Shown piece after piece: positions 32,120 through 40,582 of a DNA stretch of 53,520 nucleotides (positions are counted from its first letter, which is position 1; each line of letters opens with the position of its first letter). The notes under the pieces are model-generated. The model ran no database searches, was not told the origin of the DNA, and worked only from the letters and a program-made list of their open reading frames with translations. A program made the position numbers and the translations under genes. The stretch is taken from NCBI GenBank assembly GCA_013388685.1, contig JACAET010000030.1, positions 1 to 53,520 on the forward strand, written 5' to 3'. The stretch comes from Chloroflexota bacterium. Its GTDB lineage: Bacteria; Chloroflexota; Anaerolineae; Anaerolineales; Villigracilaceae.

Positions 32120-33625
32120 TCATGAGACCGCCATTGCCGCATTTCTGCCCGCCGCGCCGCTGATTCCCCCTCCGCCATGGACGCCGCTTCCGCAGAGATA
32201 GAGATTGTCTATCGGTGTCTTGTGATTCGACCAGCCGGGCAGGGGGCGCATGAACAGGAATTGATCGAGCATGAGTTGACCGTGGTTCAGGTCGCCTTCG
32301 GTGAGTCCGTACGTTCGCTCGAGATCAAGAGGCGTAATCACTTTACGGTTGACGATTGACGATCTCAGGTTGGGGAAGTATTCCGCCAACGTATCCATTG
32401 CCAGGCTCTCGATCCTTTCGCCTTCCACTTCCCACCCGCCGCTCTGCAGGGCATAGGGCGCAAATTGGAAATGGATCGAAACGACATTACCCGATGTCGT
32501 CACTTCGAGATACGGCTTTTCCGAGATCTGACGATACTTCGCCGCGTCGCAGGCGCGTTCGAGGTATTTGACGGATGGCGCAACAACACACGTCCCTTCC
32601 GGGATGCCATGAACGCCGTTCGTGAGCAAGTGGAGTTTGGCGACCGAACCGCGCATTTTGATGGATTGCACGCGCCAGACAAACTCAGGCGGCAGGTTCG
32701 GCGCGCCGACGAGATTCAGGAAGGTCCGCTTTGGATCGAGAGCGGAGAGGACATTTTCGGCGTGGATCTCTTCTCCGCTTTTCAGGCGAACGCCCTTGCA
32801 CGCGTAGGCATCCACCAGGATTTGTTCGACTTCGGCTTCGGTGCGTATCTCTCCACCGAAGGATTGGACTGCGTTTGCAAGCGCTTCACTGATCCTGCCG
32901 ACGCCGCCTTCCACGGGGAGGTGTGCCATGCCTCCGCGATTCATCCAGTTGTGAATTAACGTGTAACCCGTTCCGGCGGACATGGGTCCCTGTGTGATGC
33001 CATGAATGCCCAGGGACGCAACGGCGGCTTTGAGGAATTCAGATTCGAAATATTCCTCGACCAGTTCCTGCGCGGTCATTGGCAGGGCGCGAATGAAATC
33101 GAGCATGTCCTTGCGGCCGGCAAGGCGGAGTTCCAGACCCAGTTCGAGCAAACCGTATCCTTCCATCAGGTTCGCGTTCCTGGGCAGGCGCGGCATGAGG
33201 GTGGCGTAAGCAAAATCAAGGAGTCTTGCCGATTTGTCCATAAAGCGTACGAATTCCCCCCAACGCGCCGCGTCCTTTGTGGAGAAGCGTTTGATGGACT
33301 CTGCCGCTTTGACGGGATCCGGATCAAGAATGAGGTGGCTGGAATCCGGCAGGAGGGAGATCAAAGGTTTTTTGGCGGGGGCGGCTCGAAGTCCGAAGGA
33401 GGCGAGTTTGAGGTCTTTGAGGATGTCCGGGCGGAGGGTTCCGCCCGGGTGGATGGAATCCGCCGTGAAATTTTCCCCAAATGACTCGGTTGCGGCCTGC
33501 CCGCCGAGGAGTCCGCGCCGTTCGAGAACGAGGACTTTTCTGCCCTTTTTGGCAAGGTAAGCGGCGGCGACCAGTCCGTTGTGACCGGCGCCGATGACGA
33601 TGAAATGATGGCGATTTTTTGTCAT
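32120..33625 (-). CDS. Phytoene-desaturase-family FAD-dependent oxidoreductase
   Basis: A 501-residue flavoprotein. The N-terminal dinucleotide motif is VIGAGHNGLVAAAYLAKKGRKVLVLERRGLLGG, and the C-terminal FAD motif is NLYLCGSGVHGGGGISGAAGRNAAM. These match the CrtI/amine oxidase-like group, in the branch also called pyridine nucleotide-disulfide oxidoreductase domain 2 (PYROXD2-like). No carotenoid genes are nearby, so phytoene is not necessarily the substrate. The ribosome site is weak. The protein ends shortly after the FAD motif, as is usual. Confidence 0.85.
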   Translation of the reverse strand: MTKNRHHFIVIGAGHNGLVAAAYLAKKGRKVLVLERRGLLGGQAATESFGENFTADSIHPGGTLRPDILKDLKLASFGLRAAPAKKPLISLLPDSSHLILDPDPVKAAESIKRFSTKDAARWGEFVRFMDKSARLLDFAYATLMPRLPRNANLMEGYGLLELGLELRLAGRKDMLDFIRALPMTAQELVEEYFESEFLKAAVASLGIHGITQGPMSAGTGYTLIHNWMNRGGMAHLPVEGGVGRISEALANAVQSFGGEIRTEAEVEQILVDAYACKGVRLKSGEEIHAENVLSALDPKRTFLNLVGAPNLPPEFVWRVQSIKMRGSVAKLHLLTNGVHGIPEGTCVVAPSVKYLERACDAAKYRQISEKPYLEVTTSGNVVSIHFQFAPYALQSGGWEVEGERIESLAMDTLAEYFPNLRSSIVNRKVITPLDLERTYGLTEGDLNHGQLMLDQFLFMRPLPGWSNHKTPIDNLYLCGSGVHGGGGISGAAGRNAAMAVS

Positions 33626-33706
33626 GTCTCAAAGTTATCTGTTTTTTCGGCTTTCGTCAATCTGTTGGGGGCGGATTTTCCGGCAGCATGTCAAAAACTG
33701 TATGTA

Positions 33707-33892
33707 AGAGAGTGTCTGAAACCCCAATCGTTGGCGTGTAGAGGACGTTCTCCCCCGGCGCTTGCCCGCCATTGCGAAGCATCCCCGAAGCGAAGCGAAG
33801 CGGGAGGGCAGGGGTAGCGTCTCTGCGGATGCGCAAGAGAGCGCATCCTGCGCATTGGAAAGTTTGTGTTGACGACTTTTCAGACACTTTCT
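33707..33892. repeat. MITE-like element with 15-base terminal inverted repeats
   Basis: AGAGAGTGTCTGAAA (33707-33721) and TTTCAGACACTTTCT (33878-33892) match as inverted repeats with one mismatch. The inner sequence GGACGTTCTCCCCCGGCG with CTTGCCCGCCA (33743-33771) is nearly identical to 52191-52219. No transposase frame is present. Confidence 0.75.
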
Positions 33893-34032
33893 AAAGTACT
33901 GCAACATGAATATCGCGCTGCCTTTTTGCACACAATTCGCCATACGACCGATTTTCTTACGTTCGTGTTTGTTTTTTGGTCTCCAACTTTACACATCGGA
34001 TAAGCGCATTGTAAAAATCTTTCAGTATGAGG

Positions 34033-34067
34033 GGAATTGTGATATTTTTATCAAAATTCCTTATAAT
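34033..34067 (+). promoter_or_regulatory. Promoter with overlapping inverted repeat upstream of the kinase
   Basis: TATAAT at 34062-34067 is a perfect -10. Immediately before it, GGAATTGTGAT (34033-34043) and ATCAAAATTCC (34050-34060) form an inverted repeat with one mismatch across the -35 position, as an operator would. Confidence 0.5.
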
Positions 34068-34106
34068 GTAACCAACCCCATTCTAAATGGGGGGTAAAGG
34101 CGTCAA

Positions 34107-35981
34107 GTGAGCATCCGTTTCAAGGTTATCCTTCCCTATCTAATTTTGACCCTCCTGGTTGCCGTTACGGGAGCCTATGTGGTCACGCGTCTGGTCTCGA
34201 AATCGCTGGAGGAGCGCTTGTCCAATCAACTGCTCGAAGCGGGACGGATGGTTTCCGATACGATGGCGCGTAAGGAGTTCGATCACTTCCGGGAAGCGCG
34301 CCTTGTGGCGTTCACGCGCGGGATGAGCGACGCGCTCAGGGATGGAGATGAAAACCAGATCGTTGCCCTGGCAAAACCGGTTGCGGGCGGGCTGAATGCC
34401 GAAAATCTGATGGTTTTTGACAGCCAGGGACGCGAACGTTTGCACACTCTCAAACAAAGCGATGGGAATGTGCAGGATGTGACCCAATCGGGAACTCTGA
34501 CCACCCTGTCTATTGTGGAGGAATTGCTTACCGAAAACAACCCGGATAGTCTGCCGAAACGCGTGTTGGCACGGGATACTGTGGACGGTCGTTATTATTA
34601 TTTCACTGCTATTGCCGCCGCCGATAACCGCGTTGCAGGGGTGGTGGTGGTCGGCACTTCATTGGATACCCTTCTGCCTTTGTTGAAAACGACTGCGTCG
34701 GCGGATGTCCTGTTTTATGACAGCAGCGGGCAGGCGCTCGCTTCCACCCTGGGAGGCAGCGCCATGGACCCTCTCTTTCTGCAGACCATTTCGATTGACC
34801 GGGATTTTTATCAGCGTATCTTCGGTCAGGATGAGGTTGTAGAGGGGAAGAACTTCGAAGCGGGTGGACGCCTGTACCGAAGCGGCTTCAGCCCGCTCTG
34901 GATCGGCAACGACCGACTGGGTGTCTTCGCTGTTGTGCTGCCGATGCAGTTCGTCGTCGAGTCGAGTTCCGTCAACAGGAACAATTACGTGATCCTGTAT
35001 TCGGCGGCGATGCTGGCTGTGATCCTGGTCGGTTACCTGATTGCGCGTATGATCATCAATCCGCTTTCTTTGCTGGTGCGTACCTCGCGCGCCATCGCGG
35101 ACGGCGATCTGACCAAACGCACTGGCGTGCGGACCAACGACGAGATCGGCGTGCTGGCAAGCACCTTCGATTTGATGACCGAAAACCTGCAGCAAAGAAC
35201 GATCGAACTCGAAAAGACCAACAAGATTCTCGAGCAAATGGACCGCACCAAGATACGTTTCATTCAAGTCTCGGCGCACGAATTGCGCACGCCGCTGACG
35301 CTGGTGCAGGGATACGCCCAAATGGTCCAGATGAAGGCAAAAGACAACAAGGATTTCGAGAAATATGCCAGGGGAATCATGGATGGCGCCGCCCGTATGG
35401 TGGATATCATTGACAATCTGCTCGACGTTTCGCGCATTGATAGTAATCTGCTCGAGATCATGCCTGTGGATGTGGAGATCAGGGAATTGATCGAAAAGGC
35501 GGAAAAGAATTTCAAGCCGTCGTTCGAGGAAAGAGGTTTGAGTTTCACCACAGAAGGGCTCGACGACCTGCCGGTTGTAAAAGCCGACCGTGATTTGTTG
35601 TACAAGGTCTTTTATCACGTGATAGGAAATGCCATCAAATATACGCCAAACGGCGGCTCGATCCATGTCTGCGGACGCGTGATCAAGGAAGTCAAACAAC
35701 TCCCCGAGGTGGAAATCCAAATCAAGGATACGGGCATTGGGATAGACCCGCAATATCATGAACTGGTCTTCGAGAAGTTCTATCAGACCGGCGATGTGCT
35801 TTTGCATTCCTCAGGTAAGACGAAATTCAAGGGCGGCGGACCCGGTCTTGGTCTGGCGATTGCACGCGGCATCATGGACGCGCATCACGGCAGGATCTGG
35901 TTGAAAAGCCCGGGATACAACGAAGAGACATACCCGGGAACGACCGTCTTCATACGGCTGGCGGTTGACGGAAGCAGGTAA
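34107..35981 (+). CDS. Membrane sensor histidine kinase
   Basis: A 624-residue kinase starting at GTG with AAAGG upstream. A first membrane helix (about 9-28) is followed by an extracellular sensor of about 260 residues, a second helix (about 293-316), a HAMP linker (NPLSLLVRTSRAIADGDLTKRTGV), a HisKA domain with phospho-accepting His near residue 391 (SAHELRTPLTLVQGYAQMV), and an ATPase domain with N box VIGNAIKYTPNGG, DTGIGIDP and GGPGLGLAIARGIMDAH. No response regulator is adjacent. The next gene begins one base after its stop. Confidence 0.93.
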   Translation: MSIRFKVILPYLILTLLVAVTGAYVVTRLVSKSLEERLSNQLLEAGRMVSDTMARKEFDHFREARLVAFTRGMSDALRDGDENQIVALAKPVAGGLNAENLMVFDSQGRERLHTLKQSDGNVQDVTQSGTLTTLSIVEELLTENNPDSLPKRVLARDTVDGRYYYFTAIAAADNRVAGVVVVGTSLDTLLPLLKTTASADVLFYDSSGQALASTLGGSAMDPLFLQTISIDRDFYQRIFGQDEVVEGKNFEAGGRLYRSGFSPLWIGNDRLGVFAVVLPMQFVVESSSVNRNNYVILYSAAMLAVILVGYLIARMIINPLSLLVRTSRAIADGDLTKRTGVRTNDEIGVLASTFDLMTENLQQRTIELEKTNKILEQMDRTKIRFIQVSAHELRTPLTLVQGYAQMVQMKAKDNKDFEKYARGIMDGAARMVDIIDNLLDVSRIDSNLLEIMPVDVEIRELIEKAEKNFKPSFEERGLSFTTEGLDDLPVVKADRDLLYKVFYHVIGNAIKYTPNGGSIHVCGRVIKEVKQLPEVEIQIKDTGIGIDPQYHELVFEKFYQTGDVLLHSSGKTKFKGGGPGLGLAIARGIMDAHHGRIWLKSPGYNEETYPGTTVFIRLAVDGSR

Positions 35982-35982
35982 G

Positions 35983-37731
35983 ATGATCTCAACGGGCAAG
36001 GAATCGGAGCGCGAACGCCGCGACTGGATGATCGTGCTGGTCATCCTTCTTTTCGGTTTCCTGTGCGTCTTGCTTGCCGGGGAATGGGCGGTACGCTTCT
36101 CCCCCACCTGGAGGCTGGATGCAAACATGCGGTCCAACCTCGACCCGGACAGCAGATTTCTCACCGACAGACCCGTCGGTTTCTTTGAACCGCTCGATCC
36201 GTCCATCCTCACCCAGCCGGTCTGGATCAATGTCTTCCTGACGCCGGGAGCGGTGTTTGAAACCAAGCCTCCCGCGGCGCTCACCGCCCTGACCAATACC
36301 CCCGGCAGCACGAACACCCCTCTCCCGACACTTTCCGCAACCCCCACCGCACCCAACCCCACGAACACACCCTTGGCGGTCATTCCCACCGCTACCAACA
36401 CATTTTCTTTTTCCCCTTCCTTTACGCCCACCAAGACTCCAATTCCGCCTGCCACTGCCACCAGCCCGGTGCCGTCTGCAGACCTGCTCATCACCAAAGC
36501 CGACGGGTTGACCGTCGTCAACACTGGCGAAGTGGTCGTTTACACAGTACGGGTGACGAATAACGGTCCAGCCGGGGTGCTCGGCGCAATTCTCAGCGAT
36601 CCGCCCGTTGCCGGTTTATCCAAGACCGCCGTGGCTTGCTCGCCGACGCCGGGGGAATGCGTCACCGCGCCGACCATCGCCCAGCTCGAAAGCGGCACAT
36701 TCGCCCTTCCCGCGCTCAACGGCGGGCAATTCTATGAGATCACCGTGACGACCAGCGTCACTGCAACGAGCGGCAGCGTCTCGAACACGGCGTCCATCGG
36801 CGCACCTTCGGGCATCCATGATCCCAATCCCGCCGATAACACAGCCACCGATACCAATCTGGTCTCTGCGCTCGCCGATCTTCAGATCACAAAAACGGAC
36901 AACAGCACGGACTACGTCGCCAATGCATTGAAAACCTATGAGATTACAGTCTACAATTCCGGTCCTTCGGATGTTACCGGCGCGTCTGTGACCGATGTCT
37001 TTTCGACAAACGCCAATATCTTTCCTTCGGTCATATGGAGTTGTTCCTCCAGCAATGGAGGTTCTTGTGCGCCTGCAAACGGGATTGGCGACATCAATAC
37101 TACGGTCGATCTTCCCAGCGGTTCGTCCGTCACATATACTGCCCTCGCCGTTGTCGTTCCCAATCCGTCGCTATCTTTGGTCAATACTGCCACGGTGACC
37201 GCGCCGCTCGGAGTAAACGACCCGAACCCTCTCAACAACTCCGCCGTCGATTCCGACACCCTGATCGTGCCCGACCCGCCACCTCCCCAGGTAGGCACCG
37301 CACCAGACAACACCATCTACATCTTACCCGCAGGCGGAACGTTGACGCTCGATCTCGCTGTTACAGCGGACGGCGATCTGGGCATTCCCGACATTGTGAT
37401 CTATGAATTCGATAATGCCGGCATGGTCTTCATGGATTGGATGATCATTCAGGTCGGCGACGGCAGTAATTGGTATACGGTCTTTTACTGGGGCGATGAT
37501 CTGGCGGATACGAATTCGAACATGAATATCAATATCCTGCCTCCCAACACGCCGCCGGAAGAGGACAACAGAATGCTTGCCACAGCCGTCTATTTTTACA
37601 ATGGACCCGGCATCACCATTGACATTGACCCGATGGTCTCAATGGGGACGTATCCCTATCTGCGTATCATCGCTCCCGCCGGCGACGCCGACGGTCAACT
37701 GGAAATTGACGCAATCGAACTATTGCCTTGA
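35983..37731 (+). CDS. Membrane-anchored DUF11-repeat surface protein
   Basis: A 582-residue protein with a basic N-terminus, one membrane helix (about 15-37), a Thr/Pro/Asn linker (about 95-165, NTPLPTLSATPTAPNPTNTP), then two DUF11 beta-sandwich repeats (LLITKADGLTVVNTGEVVVYTVRVTNNGPAG and LQITKTDNSTDYVANALKTYEITVYNSGPSD), and a C-terminal beta domain of about 150 residues with Asp-rich turns. It starts one base after the histidine kinase stop, so it is cotranscribed. I chose ATG 35983 over an in-frame TTG at 35965. Role probably structural or sensory at the cell surface. Confidence 0.82.
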   Translation: MISTGKESERERRDWMIVLVILLFGFLCVLLAGEWAVRFSPTWRLDANMRSNLDPDSRFLTDRPVGFFEPLDPSILTQPVWINVFLTPGAVFETKPPAALTALTNTPGSTNTPLPTLSATPTAPNPTNTPLAVIPTATNTFSFSPSFTPTKTPIPPATATSPVPSADLLITKADGLTVVNTGEVVVYTVRVTNNGPAGVLGAILSDPPVAGLSKTAVACSPTPGECVTAPTIAQLESGTFALPALNGGQFYEITVTTSVTATSGSVSNTASIGAPSGIHDPNPADNTATDTNLVSALADLQITKTDNSTDYVANALKTYEITVYNSGPSDVTGASVTDVFSTNANIFPSVIWSCSSSNGGSCAPANGIGDINTTVDLPSGSSVTYTALAVVVPNPSLSLVNTATVTAPLGVNDPNPLNNSAVDSDTLIVPDPPPPQVGTAPDNTIYILPAGGTLTLDLAVTADGDLGIPDIVIYEFDNAGMVFMDWMIIQVGDGSNWYTVFYWGDDLADTNSNMNINILPPNTPPEEDNRMLATAVYFYNGPGITIDIDPMVSMGTYPYLRIIAPAGDADGQLEIDAIELLP

Positions 37732-37741
37732 TGTACATCGA

Positions 37742-37786
37742 AAATAAAACAGGCGAGTCGAAGCAGTCGGCTCGCCTGTTTTATTT
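37742..37786. terminator. Bidirectional rho-independent terminator
   Basis: AAATAAAACAGGCGAG (37742-37757) and CTCGCCTGTTTTATTT (37771-37786) are exact reverse complements with a 13-base loop. The A and T tracts on both sides serve the convergent genes on either side. Confidence 0.93.
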
Positions 37787-37797
37787 CGCCTCTCGAA

Positions 37798-38292
37798 CTA
37801 CGGGGATGTCTGGGTTTGCCCCATCGGGCATGTTCCCGGCCCGCGGCCCCCGTGTGGAATGCCGAACCCGTCTCCGATAAAGCCCTTATCGAGTCCCTCG
37901 AGCAACCAGTCGGCTTTTTCCTTTGACATCGTACCGTCTTCCACAGCCTGGGCAATGTGTTCGCGCATTTCGGCAATGCGAACCGTCCGTATCGCCTCAT
38001 GCACATCCGCAATGTCCACACCCTTTTCGGCGGCGAGGTCTTGAAGCGTCTTCCCGCTTTTCAACGCCGACTTGAATTCGTCAACGGTCATGCCGAGCGC
38101 CTTGGCGGCGGCTTCCACTTCAGCGTCGCTGAAGCGCCAGCCGCGCCCGCCTCCGGGACCGCGTCCGTAATCCATCAGGCCAAACCCCGGATTGTCTGCC
38201 GCCTGAGCGTAGGCAGAAGTGGCGCCCACAATGCCGACCACCAGCAACGCCGCGAGCAACCCGCCGATCACTATAAGCATTTTGTTTTTCAT
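37798..38292 (-). CDS. Secreted helical protein, function unknown
   Basis: A 164-residue protein with a signal peptide (MLIVIGGLLAALLVVGIVGATSAYAQA, cleavage expected after AYA or AQA) and two helical motifs of the type FSDAEVEAAAKALGMTVDEFKSALKSGKTLQDLAAEKGVD and AEMREHIAQAVEDGTMSKEKADWLLEGLDKG. The second resembles small secreted DUF2680-like helical repeats. The tail is Gly/Pro-rich with one Cys. It ends 12 bases from a strong bidirectional terminator. No partner is evident. Confidence 0.75.
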   Translation of the reverse strand: MKNKMLIVIGGLLAALLVVGIVGATSAYAQAADNPGFGLMDYGRGPGGGRGWRFSDAEVEAAAKALGMTVDEFKSALKSGKTLQDLAAEKGVDIADVHEAIRTVRIAEMREHIAQAVEDGTMSKEKADWLLEGLDKGFIGDGFGIPHGGRGPGTCPMGQTQTSP

Positions 38293-38575
38293 ACTGATCT
38301 CCTTCTTGTTAATATTTACTGGAACCGTATCCAGTCTTGTTTATATCTTATCCGGGCTGTGTCATGAGGTTGTGATGAGGCTGTGTGGAAATTATGTGGA
38401 TGGAGATGCAGCTGCTCACGAGGATTGGGCGCGAGAAATACACGCCTTGCCATCCTCAGTCATCCGTCGCAAGGTTATGGGCGGTTTTCGCTCGGCTTTT
38501 GGAGCGCGCACGCCAAAGCGCCGTTAGATTGCAGATTGTGTTTGTGTTTCGATCTCCCCCCGCTTACAGACGCGC

Positions 38576-39724
38576 TCAGCGCCGGAATTCCCTTTCCCTC
38601 AACATCCATGCCAGCGGAGAAGCGAACAGGACGAGCCCCGTGGTCATTGCCAGTACGGCGGGAAAGCCGTAATTCTCCGCCAGGGGACCGGTCAACAACA
38701 TGCCGAGCACGCCGGACGAAAAGATGAATCCCAAAATCAACCCCGAAGCCAGCGCCATCCCGCCGGAGATGATGCGTTGCGCCAGCACCACCATGATGCT
38801 GTGAACCGAGCCCGTGCACGCGCCTGCCAGAGGAATCAGCACATACAGCCACGGCGACCAGCCGATGCGGCTCATGATGTAAATCGGAATGGCGGCGATG
38901 AACAACGCCGCGGCAGCAACCTTACGTTTGGCGAAGCGGTCACCCAAATACCCGCCGACGACATTCCCCAGCGCCGAACCGCCCATGAACAAACCGGCAA
39001 TGTTCCCGTAGGTTTGGGCGGTTAACCCCAAATCCTTGAGATACTTGGGGAAGAAGTTGATCATGTTCGCCTGCGACCACGATTGAAGCGTTGCCACGAC
39101 GGCTAACAGAATGATGAAACCCCAGGCGGCTTGCAACCGTATTCCACCGTCGTCGTCTCTGGCTTTGGGATGCGGATGATTATGCCGCAACTGATACAAG
39201 AGCGCAAAACCAATCGGTATCGAAACGACGGGCAGTACGATCAACGCGGGCAAACCCAGACGGAACAGGATCAACCCTGTCACGACAGGACCGATGAAAT
39301 GCCCCAATTGTCCCGCCATGAAGAACAACGACGCGGCGGTGGTTTCGCGTCCCTGCAAGCGATGGCGTCCCTGCAGAGTGGCTTGGACGGCGCCAACAGG
39401 GTGAAAGGAGGAAGAACCGAGCGCGGCAATGATCAGGCTGAGCAATCCCCATGTTCCGGGGATGACGATTGCGCCCGTGTAGAAAACAGTCATCCACAGG
39501 ACGCCGCCTGCCGCCAGCCAGCGCGGTCCCAGGCGGTCCGAAATCCAGCCAAAGAAGGGCTGTGTCAGCGCGGAGACCCAGACGTAGATGGCGGAATAGA
39601 GGGCGATCTGTGTTTCGGTCAAACCCAGGTAGGTGAGCAGGACGGGACGGCTGGCATTGAAAACGTCCACCATGAAATGACCCATCGCAACGGATGAGAA
39701 GAGAGAGTCGAAGAGTAGGGACAT
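38576..39724 (-). CDS. MFS transporter, fosmidomycin-resistance-like
   Basis: A 382-residue membrane protein with about 12 hydrophobic helices. MGHFMVDVFNASRPVLLTYLGLT and ALGSSSFHPVGAVQATLQG resemble the Fsr branch of the major facilitator superfamily; the motif GWISDRLGPRW after helix 2 is the MFS signature. The substrate is unknown. Its ATG is six bases after the nadD stop, so the two genes are cotranscribed. Confidence 0.85.
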   Translation of the reverse strand: MSLLFDSLFSSVAMGHFMVDVFNASRPVLLTYLGLTETQIALYSAIYVWVSALTQPFFGWISDRLGPRWLAAGGVLWMTVFYTGAIVIPGTWGLLSLIIAALGSSSFHPVGAVQATLQGRHRLQGRETTAASLFFMAGQLGHFIGPVVTGLILFRLGLPALIVLPVVSIPIGFALLYQLRHNHPHPKARDDDGGIRLQAAWGFIILLAVVATLQSWSQANMINFFPKYLKDLGLTAQTYGNIAGLFMGGSALGNVVGGYLGDRFAKRKVAAAALFIAAIPIYIMSRIGWSPWLYVLIPLAGACTGSVHSIMVVLAQRIISGGMALASGLILGFIFSSGVLGMLLTGPLAENYGFPAVLAMTTGLVLFASPLAWMLREREFRR

Positions 39725-39730
39725 GAGGAT

Positions 39731-40384
39731 TTACGATTTTAGCTTTACGGTTTCAGGTTTGGGATTTTGGATTTCAGGCTGGAAATACAAATGATGTTCG
39801 AGAATGTATTCGTACACCGCGGCAGGAAGATAGTATCTGAAGGGTTTCCCGTTCGCAATGCGGTTTCTGATCTCGCGAGAGGCAATTTCGAGCAGCGGCG
39901 CGTCCACATAATGGACCTTGGAACTGATTCCCGGCAATTGGCTTTCCAACTCTTCGAGATTTTCCTGCTCGCCGGGACGATGCATGACCCCCACCCAGTG
40001 ACACGCTTGCAGCAGTTCGCGCGGGCGCTTCCAGTTCGGCAGGTCTCGCAGGGAATCGCCGCCGAGGATGGGGATAATATCGGAATCCGGATATTGATGC
40101 GCAATCAGTTTGACCGTATCCAGGGTGTAGTGCGGACCGGGACGATCCAGTTCCACGCGCGAGATTTCGAAGGCGGGGTTATCCCGAATGGCGAGTTGCA
40201 CCATCGCCAGCCGATGCTCGACGGGCGTAATGACCCGATCCTGTTTGTGAGGCGGGTGAGGGGTGAGAATCCACAACAGACGGTCAAGATCGAGTTGGGA
40301 AAAGGCTTCAGAGGCGAGGATGAGGTGACCGAGATGCGGCGGATCGAAGGTTCCGCCGAAGAGGCCGATCTGCTGACGGGGCAT
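39731..40384 (-). CDS. nadD: Nicotinate-nucleotide adenylyltransferase
   Basis: A 217-residue NadD that adenylates nicotinate mononucleotide in NAD synthesis. GLFGGTFDPPHLGHLILASEA carries the (H/T)xGH nucleotidyltransferase motif, and SSKVHYVDAPLLEIASREIRNRIANGKPFRYYLP contains the late ISSTxIR-like motif. I chose ATG 40382-40384 (MPRQQIGLFGG), which gives the normal family N-terminus; the longer frame adds 57 residues without similarity. The last 14 residues (EIQNPKPETVKLKS) come from simple-word spacer sequence and exceed the family end. Confidence 0.92.
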   Translation of the reverse strand: MPRQQIGLFGGTFDPPHLGHLILASEAFSQLDLDRLLWILTPHPPHKQDRVITPVEHRLAMVQLAIRDNPAFEISRVELDRPGPHYTLDTVKLIAHQYPDSDIIPILGGDSLRDLPNWKRPRELLQACHWVGVMHRPGEQENLEELESQLPGISSKVHYVDAPLLEIASREIRNRIANGKPFRYYLPAAVYEYILEHHLYFQPEIQNPKPETVKLKS

Positions 40385-40521
40385 GATGCGAGTATATCTT
40401 TTTTTAATGGTCTCTGTAAGAGTGCAATCTGCCGGGGTGACGGCGTTCTCAAAATCACCTTGGAAAGCCATACGTCGGGGGGGATGCGTAGAATTCAAAT
40501 CCGCCAGGCGGCTGGATGTCA

Positions 40522-40564
40522 AATAAAAAGATGGATGCGCCTCAAACGCATCCATCTTTTTATT
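40522..40564. terminator. Perfect 18-bp hairpin terminator after the subtilase gene
   Basis: AATAAAAAGATGGATGCG (40522-40539) and CGCATCCATCTTTTTATT (40547-40564) are exact complements around a 7-base loop. The T tract on the minus strand suits the subtilase gene ending at 40583. Confidence 0.92.
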
Positions 40565-40582
40565 GGTTTTTCTGCGGTTCGC

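Larger units (their letters stand above)
33626..34106. other. Divergent intergenic region with a MITE-like element and the kinase promoter
   Basis: No gene is supported. It holds the 186-base element at 33707-33892 and an AT-rich promoter region at 34033-34067. A 63-codon frame at 33906-34097 runs through that promoter and resembles nothing known. Confidence 0.6.

Noticed and set aside
31864..32178. 104-codon minus-strand frame after the oxidoreductase gene
   Set aside because: It overlaps the end of that gene in another frame, crosses a repeat, and has no similarity.
33906..34097. 63-codon plus-strand frame before the histidine kinase
   Set aside because: It contains the kinase promoter and an inverted repeat, and has no ribosome site.
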